Shown here in pieces: positions 18,642-27,134 of a stretch of 44,276 nucleotides of DNA (its first letter is position 1; every line of letters starts with the position of its first letter). This DNA comes from Streptomycetaceae bacterium (GTDB taxonomy: Bacteria; Actinomycetota; Actinomycetes; Nanopelagicales; Nanopelagicaceae). Location: the NCBI GenBank assembly GCA_027488575.1, contig JAIYBJ010000012.1, positions 1-44,276 of the forward strand, written 5' to 3'. A model generated the notes under the pieces. That model did no database searches and was not told where the DNA came from. It saw nothing but the letters and a program-made list of their open reading frames with translations. The position numbers and the translations under genes are program-made.

Positions 18642-18704
18642 AAGTCCCTGCGTGGGCCTCAAGGGGTTAGAAAGGGCAGTGAGCCTAGGGGTGTTGAGCA
18701 GAGT

Positions 18705-19349
18705 TTAGTTGCGATAAATCGCCACAGAGACTGCGATGTACTGCGAAATCCATGCTGCTAAAACAAAGATGTGAAAGAGCTCGTGAAAGCCGAAGTACTT
18801 TGCGTATCTGCCAGGTTTTTTTAGCGCATAAAAAATTGCACCGACTGAATAGAAAAGACCCCCGATAATTATCGGGAGCAATACCCAGAGACCACCTTCT
18901 TTGTACAAGTGTGGTGTGTAGATAACTGCAACCCAACCAAGTAATAAGTAATTAGCAACATAAAGCCAACGTGGTGCACCGACCCAAAAGACGCGAGCAG
19001 CAACTCCGATAAGTGCACCAATCCAAACGACTGCGAGCAGTGTTATTCGGTCACGGCCTTCAAGTAGTGCGACTGCGAAAGGTGTATATGAGCCGGCAAT
19101 TAACAAATTTATATTTGCGTGATCCCAGCGGCGCCACATTACTTTCTTTGCTGGTGACCATGGAACGCGATGATAAATAGCAGAAACACTGAAGAGCATA
19201 ATTGCTGTGATCGAATACAACGCAACGGAAAATTTAAGTGAAGAGTTACTGAGAATGAATAAAACTAATGAAGCAATAACTACTACTGGTGTAGCGCCTA
19301 GGTGAAACCAACCACGAAGCTTTGGTGGAACTGGCACCTGTGTTGTCAT
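18705..19349 (-). CDS. Hemolysin III / TrhA family membrane protein (PAQR)
   Basis: 214 residues with seven predicted membrane helices. SAIYHR, the WRRWDHANINLLIAGSYTPF block and the C-terminal GFHELFHIFVLAA provide the conserved Ser, Asp and three His residues of the zinc-containing PAQR/hemolysin III superfamily (YqfA/TrhA). Bacterial members affect membrane energetics and lipid homeostasis; true haemolysis is doubtful. TAGGCT (19356-19361, minus strand) ends six bases before the ATG, a leaderless arrangement. Confidence 0.93.
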   Translation of the reverse strand: MTTQVPVPPKLRGWFHLGATPVVVIASLVLFILSNSSLKFSVALYSITAIMLFSVSAIYHRVPWSPAKKVMWRRWDHANINLLIAGSYTPFAVALLEGRDRITLLAVVWIGALIGVAARVFWVGAPRWLYVANYLLLGWVAVIYTPHLYKEGGLWVLLPIIIGGLFYSVGAIFYALKKPGRYAKYFGFHELFHIFVLAAWISQYIAVSVAIYRN

Positions 19350-19355
19350 ACATGA

Positions 19356-19361
19356 AGCCTA
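19356..19361 (-). promoter_or_regulatory. Probable leaderless -10 box of the hemolysin III gene (TAGGCT)
   Basis: TAGGCT on the minus strand, six bases before the ATG at 19349. A small inverted repeat AACTCA-caac-TGAGTT (19369-19384) sits just upstream, between this gene and tRNA-Leu; without a T tract it is a weak terminator candidate. Confidence 0.4.
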
Positions 19362-19394
19362 TGCCCATAACTCACAACTGAGTTTAGAAACTTA

Positions 19395-19478
19395 TGGTGC
19401 GGGAGGCGGGACTTGAACCCGCACGTCCGAAGACACAGGTTCCTAAGACCTGCGTGTCTGCCATTTCACCACTCCCGC
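19395..19478 (-). tRNA. tRNA-Leu (anticodon UAG, reads CUA/CUN)
   Basis: Read on the minus strand: acceptor GCGGGAG pairs with CTCCCGC, followed by A and encoded CCA. The D arm is TGGTGAAATGGCAGACACG, the anticodon stem CAGGT/ACCTG encloses the loop CTTAGGA (anticodon TAG). A long variable arm TGTC-TTCG-GACG, typical of leucine tRNAs, precedes the T arm GCGGG-TTCAAGT-CCCGC. Length 84 including CCA; all stems intact. Confidence 0.97.
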
Positions 19479-19586
19479 AAAAGAGTGCCACTGGAATTTG
19501 TGATGCTTTTCCTGTGGAGTATGGGCAAGGTTAGGGGTAAGTTCGCCCTGTTGCCAAAACGGCTAAATTTTACGAAGGGTTTGACC

Positions 19587-20744
19587 ATGTCATTTGAACC
19601 AAAACCTGCAGACAAGTTCACCTTTGGTCTTTGGACCGTTGGCTGGCAGGCACGCGATCCTTTCGGTGATGCAACGCGCGATGCACTCGACCCTGTTCGC
19701 TCAGTTAACGAGTTAGCAGCACGTGGCGCATATGGAGTTACCTTTCATGATGATGACTTAATTCCATTTGGAAGCGATGAGGGCGAACGCCGTAAGCACA
19801 TTGATCGTTTCAAGAAAGCCCTTGATGAAACTGGAATGAAAGTACCAATGGCAACAACAAATTTGTTTACACACCCTGTATTTAAAGATGGCGCGTTTAC
19901 AAGCAACGATCGCGATATTCGTCGTTACGCGTTGCGCAAAACTATGAAAAATATCGAACTTGCGGCCGAACTTGGTGCAGAGATTTATGTTGCATGGGGT
20001 GGCCGTGAAGGCGCCGAATCAGATGGAGCAAAAGATGCATACGTTGCACTCGATCGCTTCCGTGAAGCTTTTAATACACTCGGTCAATTCGTAAAAGATA
20101 ATGGCTACAACATTAAGTTTGCCCTTGAACCAAAGCCAAATGAGCCACGTGGCGATATTTTCTTGCCAACAATTGGTCATGCGCTCGCATTTATCAATGA
20201 ACTTGATTATCCAGAAATGGTTGGTCTTAACCCAGAAGTTGGTCACGAACAAATGGCCGGCCTTAACTTTGTGCACGGAATTGCGCAAGCACTCTGGCAC
20301 AAGAAGTTATTCCACATTGATCTAAATGGTCAGCACGGTCCAAAGTTTGATCAAGACCTAGTCTTTGGTCACGGAGATCTTAAGTCAGCATTTTTCCTAG
20401 TTGATCTTCTAGAAAGTTATAAGTACAGCGGACCTAAGCACTTTGATTACAAGCCAGCGCGCACAGAAGATGACAAGGGCGTATGGGTTTCTGCTTCATC
20501 GAACATGCGCACTTATTTGATTCTTAAAGAGCGCGCAGCTGCATTTAGAAAAGATCCTCGTGTCATTGCAGCAATGAAGGAATCAAATATTCCAGGTCTT
20601 GCAGAGCCAACACTTGCAAGCGGTGAAACATGGAAGGACTTAGCTAAAGATTCCTTCGATGTTGATGCCGCAGGAAAGCGTGGTTATGGATACGAAGTTA
20701 TTGATCAGTTAGCGCTAGAGCATTTAATGGGAGTCGAGCTCTAA
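19587..20744 (+). CDS. xylA: Xylose isomerase
   Basis: 385 residues from the ATG at 19587, preceded by GAAGGG; upstream in-frame starts overlap the tRNA. TIM barrel with FHDDDLIPF (catalytic His/Asp), [11 protein letters not shown] (Lys and metal Glu), [14 protein letters not shown] (metal Glu and His), and HIDLNGQ with FGHGD as remaining metal aspartates; the family length and motifs match actinobacterial class I enzymes. It converts D-xylose to D-xylulose (and glucose to fructose). Its TAA overlaps the stop of the convergent xylH by four bases. No xylulokinase gene is in the window. Confidence 0.96.
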   Translation: MSFEPKPADKFTFGLWTVGWQARDPFGDATRDALDPVRSVNELAARGAYGVTFHDDDLIPFGSDEGERRKHIDRFKKALDETGMKVPMATTNLFTHPVFKDGAFTSNDRDIRRYALRKTMKNIELAAELGAEIYVAWGGREGAESDGAKDAYVALDRFREAFNTLGQFVKDNGYNIKFALEPKPNEPRGDIFLPTIGHALAFINELDYPEMVGLNPEVGHEQMAGLNFVHGIAQALWHKKLFHIDLNGQHGPKFDQDLVFGHGDLKSAFFLVDLLESYKYSGPKHFDYKPARTEDDKGVWVSASSNMRTYLILKERAAAFRKDPRVIAAMKESNIPGLAEPTLASGETWKDLAKDSFDVDAAGKRGYGYEVIDQLALEHLMGVEL

Positions 20745-21967
20745 CTAACCGAACTTCCGCGGCGAGATACTGCATCGACGCCAGCGGAAACTAATAACAC
20801 AACGCCGGTAACAATGAACTTGATACCTGCTGCGTACCCTAAAAGTCCCATACCGTTATCGATAACAGCAACAACTAGACCACCGAGGATCGCATCTCGC
20901 ATCTTTCCTTTGCCACCAAATAGTGATGTACCACCAATAACAGCAGCACCAACTGCATAGAGAAGTGTTGAGCTACCACCAGTTGTTGGTGAGATTGAAT
21001 TTTGGCGAGAAGCAAAGATCATGCCCGCAACGGCTGCAAGTGCGCTGCAGATAACGAATGCTGCAATACGAACTCTCTTTACGTTAATACCTGCACGGCG
21101 AGCAGCTTCTGCATTGCCACCAACAGCGTAAATATGGCGACCAAAAGCAGTGCGACCAAGAACAAAAGTTCCAACAGCAAGTAAGAAAAGAATTAGAGGT
21201 ACAACGTAAGGAATTCCCTTAAGACTTACGAGGTCTGGGTTATTGCTTCGCTCGACAGTGAGTGCAAAGACTGCGCCACCAGTAATCAAAAGCAAAGTGG
21301 TGGTCTTGATAACCCATAACTTAACGAGCTCAGTCTTTAGTCCGGCACGTCGACGAGTATTCAAACGGTTAAGGCCTGTACCGACATAGGCCACTGCTAC
21401 AACGATGAAGAATACCCAGCTAAGAATTGGAGAAAGATTGCTGTTTTGAACGGCAAGGATTGTTTTATCCTCAATGCGAATTGTTCCGCCTTCTCCAGCA
21501 AGAAGCAGTAGTAATCCTTGGAAAGCTAAGAACGCAGCAAGCGTTACGACGAAGGATGGAATTCCAACACGTGCAACGAGTGTTCCTAGAATAAATCCAA
21601 GTAATCCGCCAACAATGATGCTGACTGGAAATGCGATGTACCAAGCAACTTGGTGATTAGTAATGAGAATTACTAGAACTGCGCCTGACACACCAGCGGC
21701 ATAACCTGCAGATAAATCAATTTCGCCAAGGAGTAATACAAATACAAGTCCCATTGCGATGACGATCACGGCTGCTGCCTGTGTCAAAAGGTTTGCAAAG
21801 TTTCCAGGTGTTAGAAACACATCTGACATTGCACCGAAAATCGCGCAAAGAACAATCAAACCAAGGATCGCAGGAAGTGCACCAATGTCGCCCGCCTTTA
21901 CGCGGCTCCAGTAATCAGAGGCTGCGCCCTTGAGTGAAGGAGATTCGTGAATGATTTCAGTGCTCAT
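20741..21967 (-). CDS. xylH: Xylose-type sugar ABC transporter permease
   Basis: 408 residues with about ten to twelve hydrophobic helices of the CUT2/BPD_transp_2 family. [21 protein letters not shown] and [15 protein letters not shown] near the N-terminus, then [20 protein letters not shown] (EAA-like coupling loop) and [10 protein letters not shown] are typical of XylH/RbsC permeases. An extra cytoplasmic stretch near residues 200-225 ([16 protein letters not shown]) is as in XylH. Its ATG overlaps the xylG stop by four bases. Assignment to xylose rests on adjacency to xylA. Confidence 0.92.
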   Translation of the reverse strand: MSTEIIHESPSLKGAASDYWSRVKAGDIGALPAILGLIVLCAIFGAMSDVFLTPGNFANLLTQAAAVIVIAMGLVFVLLLGEIDLSAGYAAGVSGAVLVILITNHQVAWYIAFPVSIIVGGLLGFILGTLVARVGIPSFVVTLAAFLAFQGLLLLLAGEGGTIRIEDKTILAVQNSNLSPILSWVFFIVVAVAYVGTGLNRLNTRRRAGLKTELVKLWVIKTTTLLLITGGAVFALTVERSNNPDLVSLKGIPYVVPLILFLLAVGTFVLGRTAFGRHIYAVGGNAEAARRAGINVKRVRIAAFVICSALAAVAGMIFASRQNSISPTTGGSSTLLYAVGAAVIGGTSLFGGKGKMRDAILGGLVVAVIDNGMGLLGYAAGIKFIVTGVVLLVSAGVDAVSRRGSSVS

Positions 21968-22722
21968 GCTTTTACTCCTGAAACTCCGGCTGATTTACCT
22001 GTTGTAATTAATTCGATAACTTGTTGTGGCTTTACATCTTTCTTATCTACTTGAGCTGCCATCTGACCTAAATAAAGAGCAGCAATATTATCCGCAACTT
22101 CGAATACGTCATTGAGGTTGTGGCTAATTAGTACAACTGCAAGTCCATTATCTGCAAGACGACGAACAAGGTTAAGAACTTGTTCTGTCTGAGCAACACC
22201 GAGAGCTGCAGTTGGTTCGTCCAAAATTACGACTTTGCTATTCCATAAAACAGCGCGAGCAATCGCCACAGTCTGACGTTGTCCACCTGAGAGCGAAGAG
22301 ACTGTCTGACGAATTGATTTAACTGTTCTAACACTTAAACCATCGAGAGTTTTGCGAGCAAGTGCTTCCATTGAGGTTTCATTTAATACTGGGCCTTTTT
22401 TCTGTTCGCGGCCGAGAAACATGTTGTGAACAATGTCGAGGTTGTCACAGAGAGCTAAATCTTGATAAACAATTTCAATTCCGAGTTCGGTTGCATCACG
22501 CGGTCCATTGATCTCAACTTTTTTGCCTTCAAAAAGGAAATCTCCGGATTCTGGTGTATAGATACCTGCAATACATTTAATAAGAGTGCTCTTGCCCGCA
22601 CCGTTATCTCCAACCAACGCTGTTACTTTGCCAGCGTACGTATCGAAATCAACGCCTTTTAAAACATTTACAGGACCGAAAGATTTGTTAACTCCACGAA
22701 GCGAGAGTATTGGTGAACTCAA
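21964..22722 (-). CDS. xylG: Sugar ABC transporter ATP-binding protein (single domain)
   Basis: 252 residues with one nucleotide-binding domain: Walker A GDNGAGKST, the Q-loop in YQDLALCDNL, signature LSGGQRQTVAIARA, Walker B VVILDEPTAAL and H-loop VLISHN. Most ribose/xylose-class ATPases are about 500 residues with two fused domains; this is the shorter FrcA-like type that must work as a homodimer. It is complete, not truncated, since the start, stop and all motifs are in place. It is the middle gene of xylF-xylG-xylH. Confidence 0.92.
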   Translation of the reverse strand: MSSPILSLRGVNKSFGPVNVLKGVDFDTYAGKVTALVGDNGAGKSTLIKCIAGIYTPESGDFLFEGKKVEINGPRDATELGIEIVYQDLALCDNLDIVHNMFLGREQKKGPVLNETSMEALARKTLDGLSVRTVKSIRQTVSSLSGGQRQTVAIARAVLWNSKVVILDEPTAALGVAQTEQVLNLVRRLADNGLAVVLISHNLNDVFEVADNIAALYLGQMAAQVDKKDVKPQQVIELITTGKSAGVSGVKA

Positions 22723-22753
22723 GACAATCTCCTTTTGGCACTAGTAGAAAGAA

Positions 22754-22787
22754 TTTCGGCCCGGGGCTTTTAACCCCCGGGCCGAAA
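22754..22787 (-). terminator. Intercistronic GC-rich hairpin between xylF and xylG
   Basis: Two perfect 13-base arms (22754-22766 and 22775-22787, TTTCGGCCCGGGG and its complement) enclose an eight-base loop. On the minus strand only a poor T tract (TTCTTTC) follows. It is likely a leaky terminator or 3'-end protector that gives more xylF (binding protein) mRNA than xylG-xylH mRNA, as in many binding-protein operons. Confidence 0.8.
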
Positions 22788-22818
22788 CTTATTTCATTTT
22801 CCGCAAGTTACGAAATTA

Positions 22819-23886
22819 TTAGATTCCGTTAGCTGTGCAGAGATCTTCGATGCCCTTACAGACATCTTCCTTCTTCTGGAAGCCATCAGCAATAACGTCC
22901 TTGACGTTTGCCTTTGTGATCTTCACAGGTACTAGGAGTACTGATGGGACATCACGGTCGCCATCTTTTACAACGCCAGTAGCAGTTGTTGCTTCTTCTC
23001 CCTTGAGAAGAGCGATTGCCAACTCAGCAGTTGCTTCTGCTTCTGCCTTGATTGCCTTGTAAACAGTGTTTGAAAGGTCACCTGTAAGGATTGCGCGCAA
23101 TCCATCAACAGTTGCATCTTGTCCAGATACACAAACCTTGCCGTTTAGCTTGTTCTTCTTAAGAACTGCTACAGCTGCAAGTCCGAGACCTTCGTTAGCT
23201 GAAACAACAGCGTCTAGCTTTCCGCCAGCCTTTGAAAGTTGCTGTTCGAAAATCTGTCCACCCTTTACGTTATCCCAGTCTGGGACAGCTTGATCGTCGA
23301 CCAATGTGTAAGCCTTTGAGTCGATCAATGGACGAAGAACTGAATCGTATCCAGCCTTGAATAGTGTTGCGTTGTTATCTGTTGGTGAACCATTTAGGTA
23401 AACAATGCGTGCTGACTTCTTTCCAGCTGCATCGAGGCACTCTTTAATGCCTTCACCTTGTAGCTTGCCTACTGCTTCGTTATCAAATGAAACGTAGTAT
23501 GAAGCTGAACCACCGACTGTTAGACGGTCGTAGTCAATTGTTGGTACACCTTGTGATGCAGCCTTGTCCTGAACAGCCTTTGATGACTCTGAATCAAGGT
23601 TAACCATTACAAGAACCTTTGCACCTGCTGAAAGCATTTGATCAGCGATTGTCTGGAATGCGGCCTTGTCGCCATTTGCATTCTGGATATCTACCTTTAC
23701 ACCAGCAGCATCAAATGCAGCTTGTAGGAATCCGCGGTCAGCAGTTTCCCAGCGGTTTGATGATGCAGCATCTGGAAGGATTACACCGACGAAACCGTCA
23801 GCAGAACTGTCGCTCGATGAGCAACCTGTTAATACGATTGCGAATGCAGCAAGTGCTGCAGTAATCGCTAAACGGCGCTTTGCCAT
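22819..23886 (-). CDS. xylF: Xylose-type sugar-binding lipoprotein
   Basis: 355 residues from the ATG at 23886, chosen over 23916 because the signal peptide and AAAGG ribosome site fit it. MAKRRLAITAALAAF leads to the lipobox LTGC (Cys22), so the protein is lipid-anchored outside the membrane. The mature part is a periplasmic-binding-protein type 1 fold: FVGVILPDAASSNRWE, VLVMVNLDSESSKAVQDKA, VSANEGLGLAAVAVLK and VSGQDATVDGLRAILTGD, as in XylF. It feeds XylG-XylH. Its leader holds a bipartite inverted repeat and a palindrome covering the ribosome site. Confidence 0.94.
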   Translation of the reverse strand: MAKRRLAITAALAAFAIVLTGCSSSDSSADGFVGVILPDAASSNRWETADRGFLQAAFDAAGVKVDIQNANGDKAAFQTIADQMLSAGAKVLVMVNLDSESSKAVQDKAASQGVPTIDYDRLTVGGSASYYVSFDNEAVGKLQGEGIKECLDAAGKKSARIVYLNGSPTDNNATLFKAGYDSVLRPLIDSKAYTLVDDQAVPDWDNVKGGQIFEQQLSKAGGKLDAVVSANEGLGLAAVAVLKKNKLNGKVCVSGQDATVDGLRAILTGDLSNTVYKAIKAEAEATAELAIALLKGEEATTATGVVKDGDRDVPSVLLVPVKITKANVKDVIADGFQKKEDVCKGIEDLCTANGI

Positions 23887-23895
23887 AGATTTATT

Positions 23896-23909
23896 ACCTT
23901 TCGAAAGGT
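23896..23909 (-). promoter_or_regulatory. Palindrome covering the xylF ribosome-binding site
   Basis: ACCTTTCGAAAGGT is a perfect 14-base palindrome whose GAAAGG is the Shine-Dalgarno sequence for xylF, ten bases before the ATG. It could be an operator half or a small mRNA structure that hides the ribosome site; seen in sequence, role inferred. Confidence 0.45.
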
Positions 23910-23918
23910 GGGACACCC

Positions 23919-23995
23919 CTGGTTAAAACCGTTCCAACCAGTTGAGGGGGGTAAACCCACGGCGCGACGCTATCTCTAATCAGCAAAAAGGTCAC
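23919..23995 (-). promoter_or_regulatory. xylF promoter and candidate sugar-repressor operator
   Basis: The 23-base element at 23919-23941 has perfect outer arms CTGGTT/AACCAG and inner arms AAC/GTT symmetric around one base (23930), the form of a LacI- or ROK-type operator. Upstream on the minus strand GTGACC (23990-23995) and TAGCGT (23967-23972) with a 17-base spacer form a candidate promoter, so the operator would lie 20-40 bases inside the transcript as a roadblock. No regulator gene is nearby. Confidence 0.55.
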
Positions 23996-24068
23996 TAGCG
24001 ATGCACGCTCAATAGGCGCCTGTAGGAGTAACAATTCGGTAACAACGCAGGAGCGCACGCGTAAACGG

Positions 24069-24074
24069 TAGCCT
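24069..24074 (+). promoter_or_regulatory. Probable leaderless -10 box of argS (TAGCCT)
   Basis: TAGCCT ends seven bases before the argS ATG at 24082, with no ribosome site between. The remaining part of this divergent gap belongs to the xylF control region. Confidence 0.5.
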
Positions 24075-24081
24075 TTGGCAG

Positions 24082-25770
24082 ATGAGCAGCTCAGAAATCT
24101 CCCTTTCCGAGCAGATCTCCGCCCATATCCGCGGCGCCATCCTGGCCGCAGTCGATGCGGGGCAATTGCCTAAAGAGATTAGTAAAGAAGTTCCAGAATC
24201 AATTTCACTTGAGCGTCCAAAGAATCGCGATCACGGTGACTATGCAACTTCTATTGCACTGCAATTAGCAAAACCAGCGGGAAAGAATCCTCGAGATGTT
24301 GCAACTATTTTGCAATCTAACTTGGCGGTAATTCCTGAGATTGCACGAGTAGATATTGCAGGGCCAGGTTTTCTTAACATCACTCTCAATCGAGCGAGCC
24401 AAGCAGAGCTCGTCACAACGATTTTAAAAGCACAAGCAAAGTATGGTCAAAGCACTGGACTTGCAGGAGTGCGCATCAATCTCGAATTTATTAGTGCAAA
24501 TCCAACAGGACCATTACACCTTGGACATACGCGTTGGGCTGCTGTTGGAGATTCACTCGGACGCGTATTAAGTGCGGCCGGCGCTGATGTTGTGCGCGAG
24601 TTCTACGTTAACGATCGCGGAAATCAAATGGATTTATTCGGTGCATCTCTAGAAGCTGCAGCTCTTGGAAAACCAATTCCGGAAGATGGATATCAAGGTC
24701 AATACATCGGCGATATTGCCGCATCCCTTGTTGCACAGGATTCAAAGTTAACTTCAATGCCAGAACCACAACGCGTTAATGAATTTCGCGAACGTGGATA
24801 TGCGTGGCAGCTCGGAGATCAAAAACGAGTTCTCGATAATTTTGGAACTCACTTCGATGTTTGGTTTTCAGAGCGCTCGCTGCATGAAGGCGGATCCGTT
24901 GACGTTGCAATGGTGAAGTTACGCAAGCAAGGTCATGTCTTTGAAGAAGATGGCGCAACATGGCTTAGAACGACAGATTTTGGTGATGATAAAGATCGCG
25001 TCTTAACAAAAGCCAATGGAGATTTAACGTACTTTGCATCCGACACTGCTTACTACATAAACAAGCGCGGGCGTGGCTTTGATATCTGCATTTATATGTT
25101 GGGCGCAGATCACCATGGTTATGTTGGTCGCCTGAAAGCAACTGCTGCATGCGCCGGCGATGATCCCGAATACAACATCCATGTATTAATTGGTCAACTA
25201 GTAAAGATCATTGAAGGCGGCGAAGAAGTAAAGCTTTCTAAACGCGCTGGAACAATTATCACTCTTGAAGAGCTCGTCGAAAAAGTAGGCGTCGATGCTG
25301 CGCGATACACATTAATTCGCTATCCAGTTGATACCCCGATGATTTTGGATGTGGATGTATTAAAGAGAAACACAAATGAAAATCCTGTTTATTACGTTCA
25401 GTACGCCCATGCACGAATTGCTGGCGTTTTGCGCAATGCACAAGAGCTCAAGATTCCAGTCGGATTAGACAACTTTGATCCATCACAACTCACTCATGAT
25501 CGCGAAAATGAATTACTCGGAGCACTCGCTGAGTTTCCAAAGATCGTTGCCGCCGCTGCAGAATTTCGTGAACCACACCGAGTTGCTCGCTATCTCGAAG
25601 AACTAGCTGGCGTGTATCACCGCTTCTACTCTGATTGTCGCGTCTTGCCGCTGGGCGAGGAGCCAGTATCGGCTCTGCATAGCGCGCGGGCTAATTTATG
25701 CGCGGCTACAAATCAAGTCATTAAAAATGGTTTAGATTTACTTGGCGTGAGCGCACCGGAGAAAATGTGA
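24082..25770 (+). CDS. argS: Arginyl-tRNA synthetase
   Basis: 562 residues, class I synthetase. An Arg-tRNA-synt N domain is followed by NPTGPLHLGHTRWAAVGDSL (HIGH box as HLGH), YVNDRGNQM, and EEVKLSKRAGTIITLEELV (KMSKS-like box), then the DALR anticodon-binding domain (YYVQYAHARIAGVLRNA onward). It charges tRNA-Arg and heads the conserved argS-lysA-hom-thrC-thrB string. Its TGA overlaps the lysA start. Confidence 0.97.
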   Translation: MSSSEISLSEQISAHIRGAILAAVDAGQLPKEISKEVPESISLERPKNRDHGDYATSIALQLAKPAGKNPRDVATILQSNLAVIPEIARVDIAGPGFLNITLNRASQAELVTTILKAQAKYGQSTGLAGVRINLEFISANPTGPLHLGHTRWAAVGDSLGRVLSAAGADVVREFYVNDRGNQMDLFGASLEAAALGKPIPEDGYQGQYIGDIAASLVAQDSKLTSMPEPQRVNEFRERGYAWQLGDQKRVLDNFGTHFDVWFSERSLHEGGSVDVAMVKLRKQGHVFEEDGATWLRTTDFGDDKDRVLTKANGDLTYFASDTAYYINKRGRGFDICIYMLGADHHGYVGRLKATAACAGDDPEYNIHVLIGQLVKIIEGGEEVKLSKRAGTIITLEELVEKVGVDAARYTLIRYPVDTPMILDVDVLKRNTNENPVYYVQYAHARIAGVLRNAQELKIPVGLDNFDPSQLTHDRENELLGALAEFPKIVAAAAEFREPHRVARYLEELAGVYHRFYSDCRVLPLGEEPVSALHSARANLCAATNQVIKNGLDLLGVSAPEKM

Positions 25771-27101
25771 TGAGCAAAAACTTGCAGACCTTGTGGTCAA
25801 AGAATGTTTCAATTGAAAAGGGTCAACTTCACTGCTCTGGTATTTCAGCAACTGCACTTGCTGCTGAGTTTAAAACACCAACATTTTTTCTAGATGAAGA
25901 TGATTTCCGCACCCGTGCATTGAACTGGAATTCTGAACTCTCTAAGGCTTTTGGACCACAAGCAGGTCGCGTGTATTACGCTGCAAAAGCTTTCATCTGC
26001 GTGGAAGTTGCACGATGGATTGCAGATCTTGGTATCGGAATTGATGTCTGCACTGGTGGCGAATTAGCGGTCGCACTCAAAGGCGGCATTAAACCTGAAA
26101 ACATCGAAGTACATGGCAACAACAAATCTGTTGAAGAGATTGAACAAGCCGTAGCAGCAGGTGTTGGCATCATCGTTATGGATTCACTCTTTGAAATCGA
26201 AAGAGTAGCCGCGGCAGCAAAGAGCGCCGGAAAAGTTCAAAAAGTATTGCTCCGTTTAACCCCTGGCGTCCAAACCCATACCCACGCATCAATTTCTACC
26301 GCACATGAAGATGTGAAGTTCGGATTTTCAATTGCAAGTGGCGCAGCGTGGCAAGCCGTTATTGAAACTAAGAAACATGCCAACCTAGAACTGCGCGGTT
26401 TTCATTCACATATTGGTTCTCAGATTTTTGAAACCGAACCATTTGCAATCGCTGCTGAGCGGTTGATTGAACTCTTGGCAAAGTACAACCAAGAGTTTGG
26501 TCAGCAATTACCTGAGTTAGATCTTGGTGGCGGGTACGGAATTGCGTATTTAGAAAATGAATCAGAAATCCACGCTTCAGATGTATTGAGCACGCTAGCT
26601 AATCAAGTAAAGCAAGTGTGTGCGAAGTACTCTTTGGATGTTCCAAAGATTTCTATCGAACCTGGGCGAACAATTGTTGGGCCATCAATGTTCACTCTGT
26701 ACACAGTCGGGACAACCAAAGTTGTGACTCTAGAAAATGGTGCAACGCGAAACTATGTTTCAGTCGATGGTGGCATGAGCGATAACTTGCGTACCTCACT
26801 GTATGGAGCTGAATACACAGCTGTCATTGCTAACCGCGAATCCTCTGCGAAAAAGATTGCAACGCGAATTGTTGGAAAACACTGCGAAACAGGGGACATC
26901 ATTATCAAAGACATAGATTTTGCATCAGATGTCGCACCTGGAGATTTACTCGCCACACCAGCAACAGGTGCATACGGCCGAAGCATGGCCACGAATTACA
27001 ACCACATCGCACGTCCTCCTGTTGTTGCTATAAAAGATGGAAAAGCACGAGTAATCCTGCGTCGCGAGAGCATGGAAGATCTCCTGCGCCTAGATATTTA
27101 A
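25770..27101 (+). CDS. lysA: Diaminopimelate decarboxylase
   Basis: 443 residues from the ATG at 25770 (a GTG one codon earlier at 25767 is also possible); both overlap the argS stop. Fold-type III PLP enzyme: YYAAKAF with the PLP lysine, HSHIGSQIF, LDLGGGYGIAY, IEPGRTIVGPS, and the C-terminal CETGDII and GAYGRSMATNYN motifs. It decarboxylates meso-diaminopimelate to lysine, the last step of that pathway. Confidence 0.96.
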   Translation: MSKNLQTLWSKNVSIEKGQLHCSGISATALAAEFKTPTFFLDEDDFRTRALNWNSELSKAFGPQAGRVYYAAKAFICVEVARWIADLGIGIDVCTGGELAVALKGGIKPENIEVHGNNKSVEEIEQAVAAGVGIIVMDSLFEIERVAAAAKSAGKVQKVLLRLTPGVQTHTHASISTAHEDVKFGFSIASGAAWQAVIETKKHANLELRGFHSHIGSQIFETEPFAIAAERLIELLAKYNQEFGQQLPELDLGGGYGIAYLENESEIHASDVLSTLANQVKQVCAKYSLDVPKISIEPGRTIVGPSMFTLYTVGTTKVVTLENGATRNYVSVDGGMSDNLRTSLYGAEYTAVIANRESSAKKIATRIVGKHCETGDIIIKDIDFASDVAPGDLLATPATGAYGRSMATNYNHIARPPVVAIKDGKARVILRRESMEDLLRLDI

Positions 27102-27134
27102 CGCACACCTGCTCATCTGTGAAAGAATAAGAAC

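Noticed and set aside
21964-22722. xylG as a truncated ATPase gene
   Set aside because: All motifs of one complete domain are present, with proper start, stop and coupling to xylH; no remains of a second domain follow.
19395-23886. tRNA-Leu as attachment site of an integrated xylose island
   Set aside because: The 3' end of the tRNA points towards the hemolysin III gene, away from the cassette; no integrase and no repeat of the tRNA 3' end were seen on the other side.
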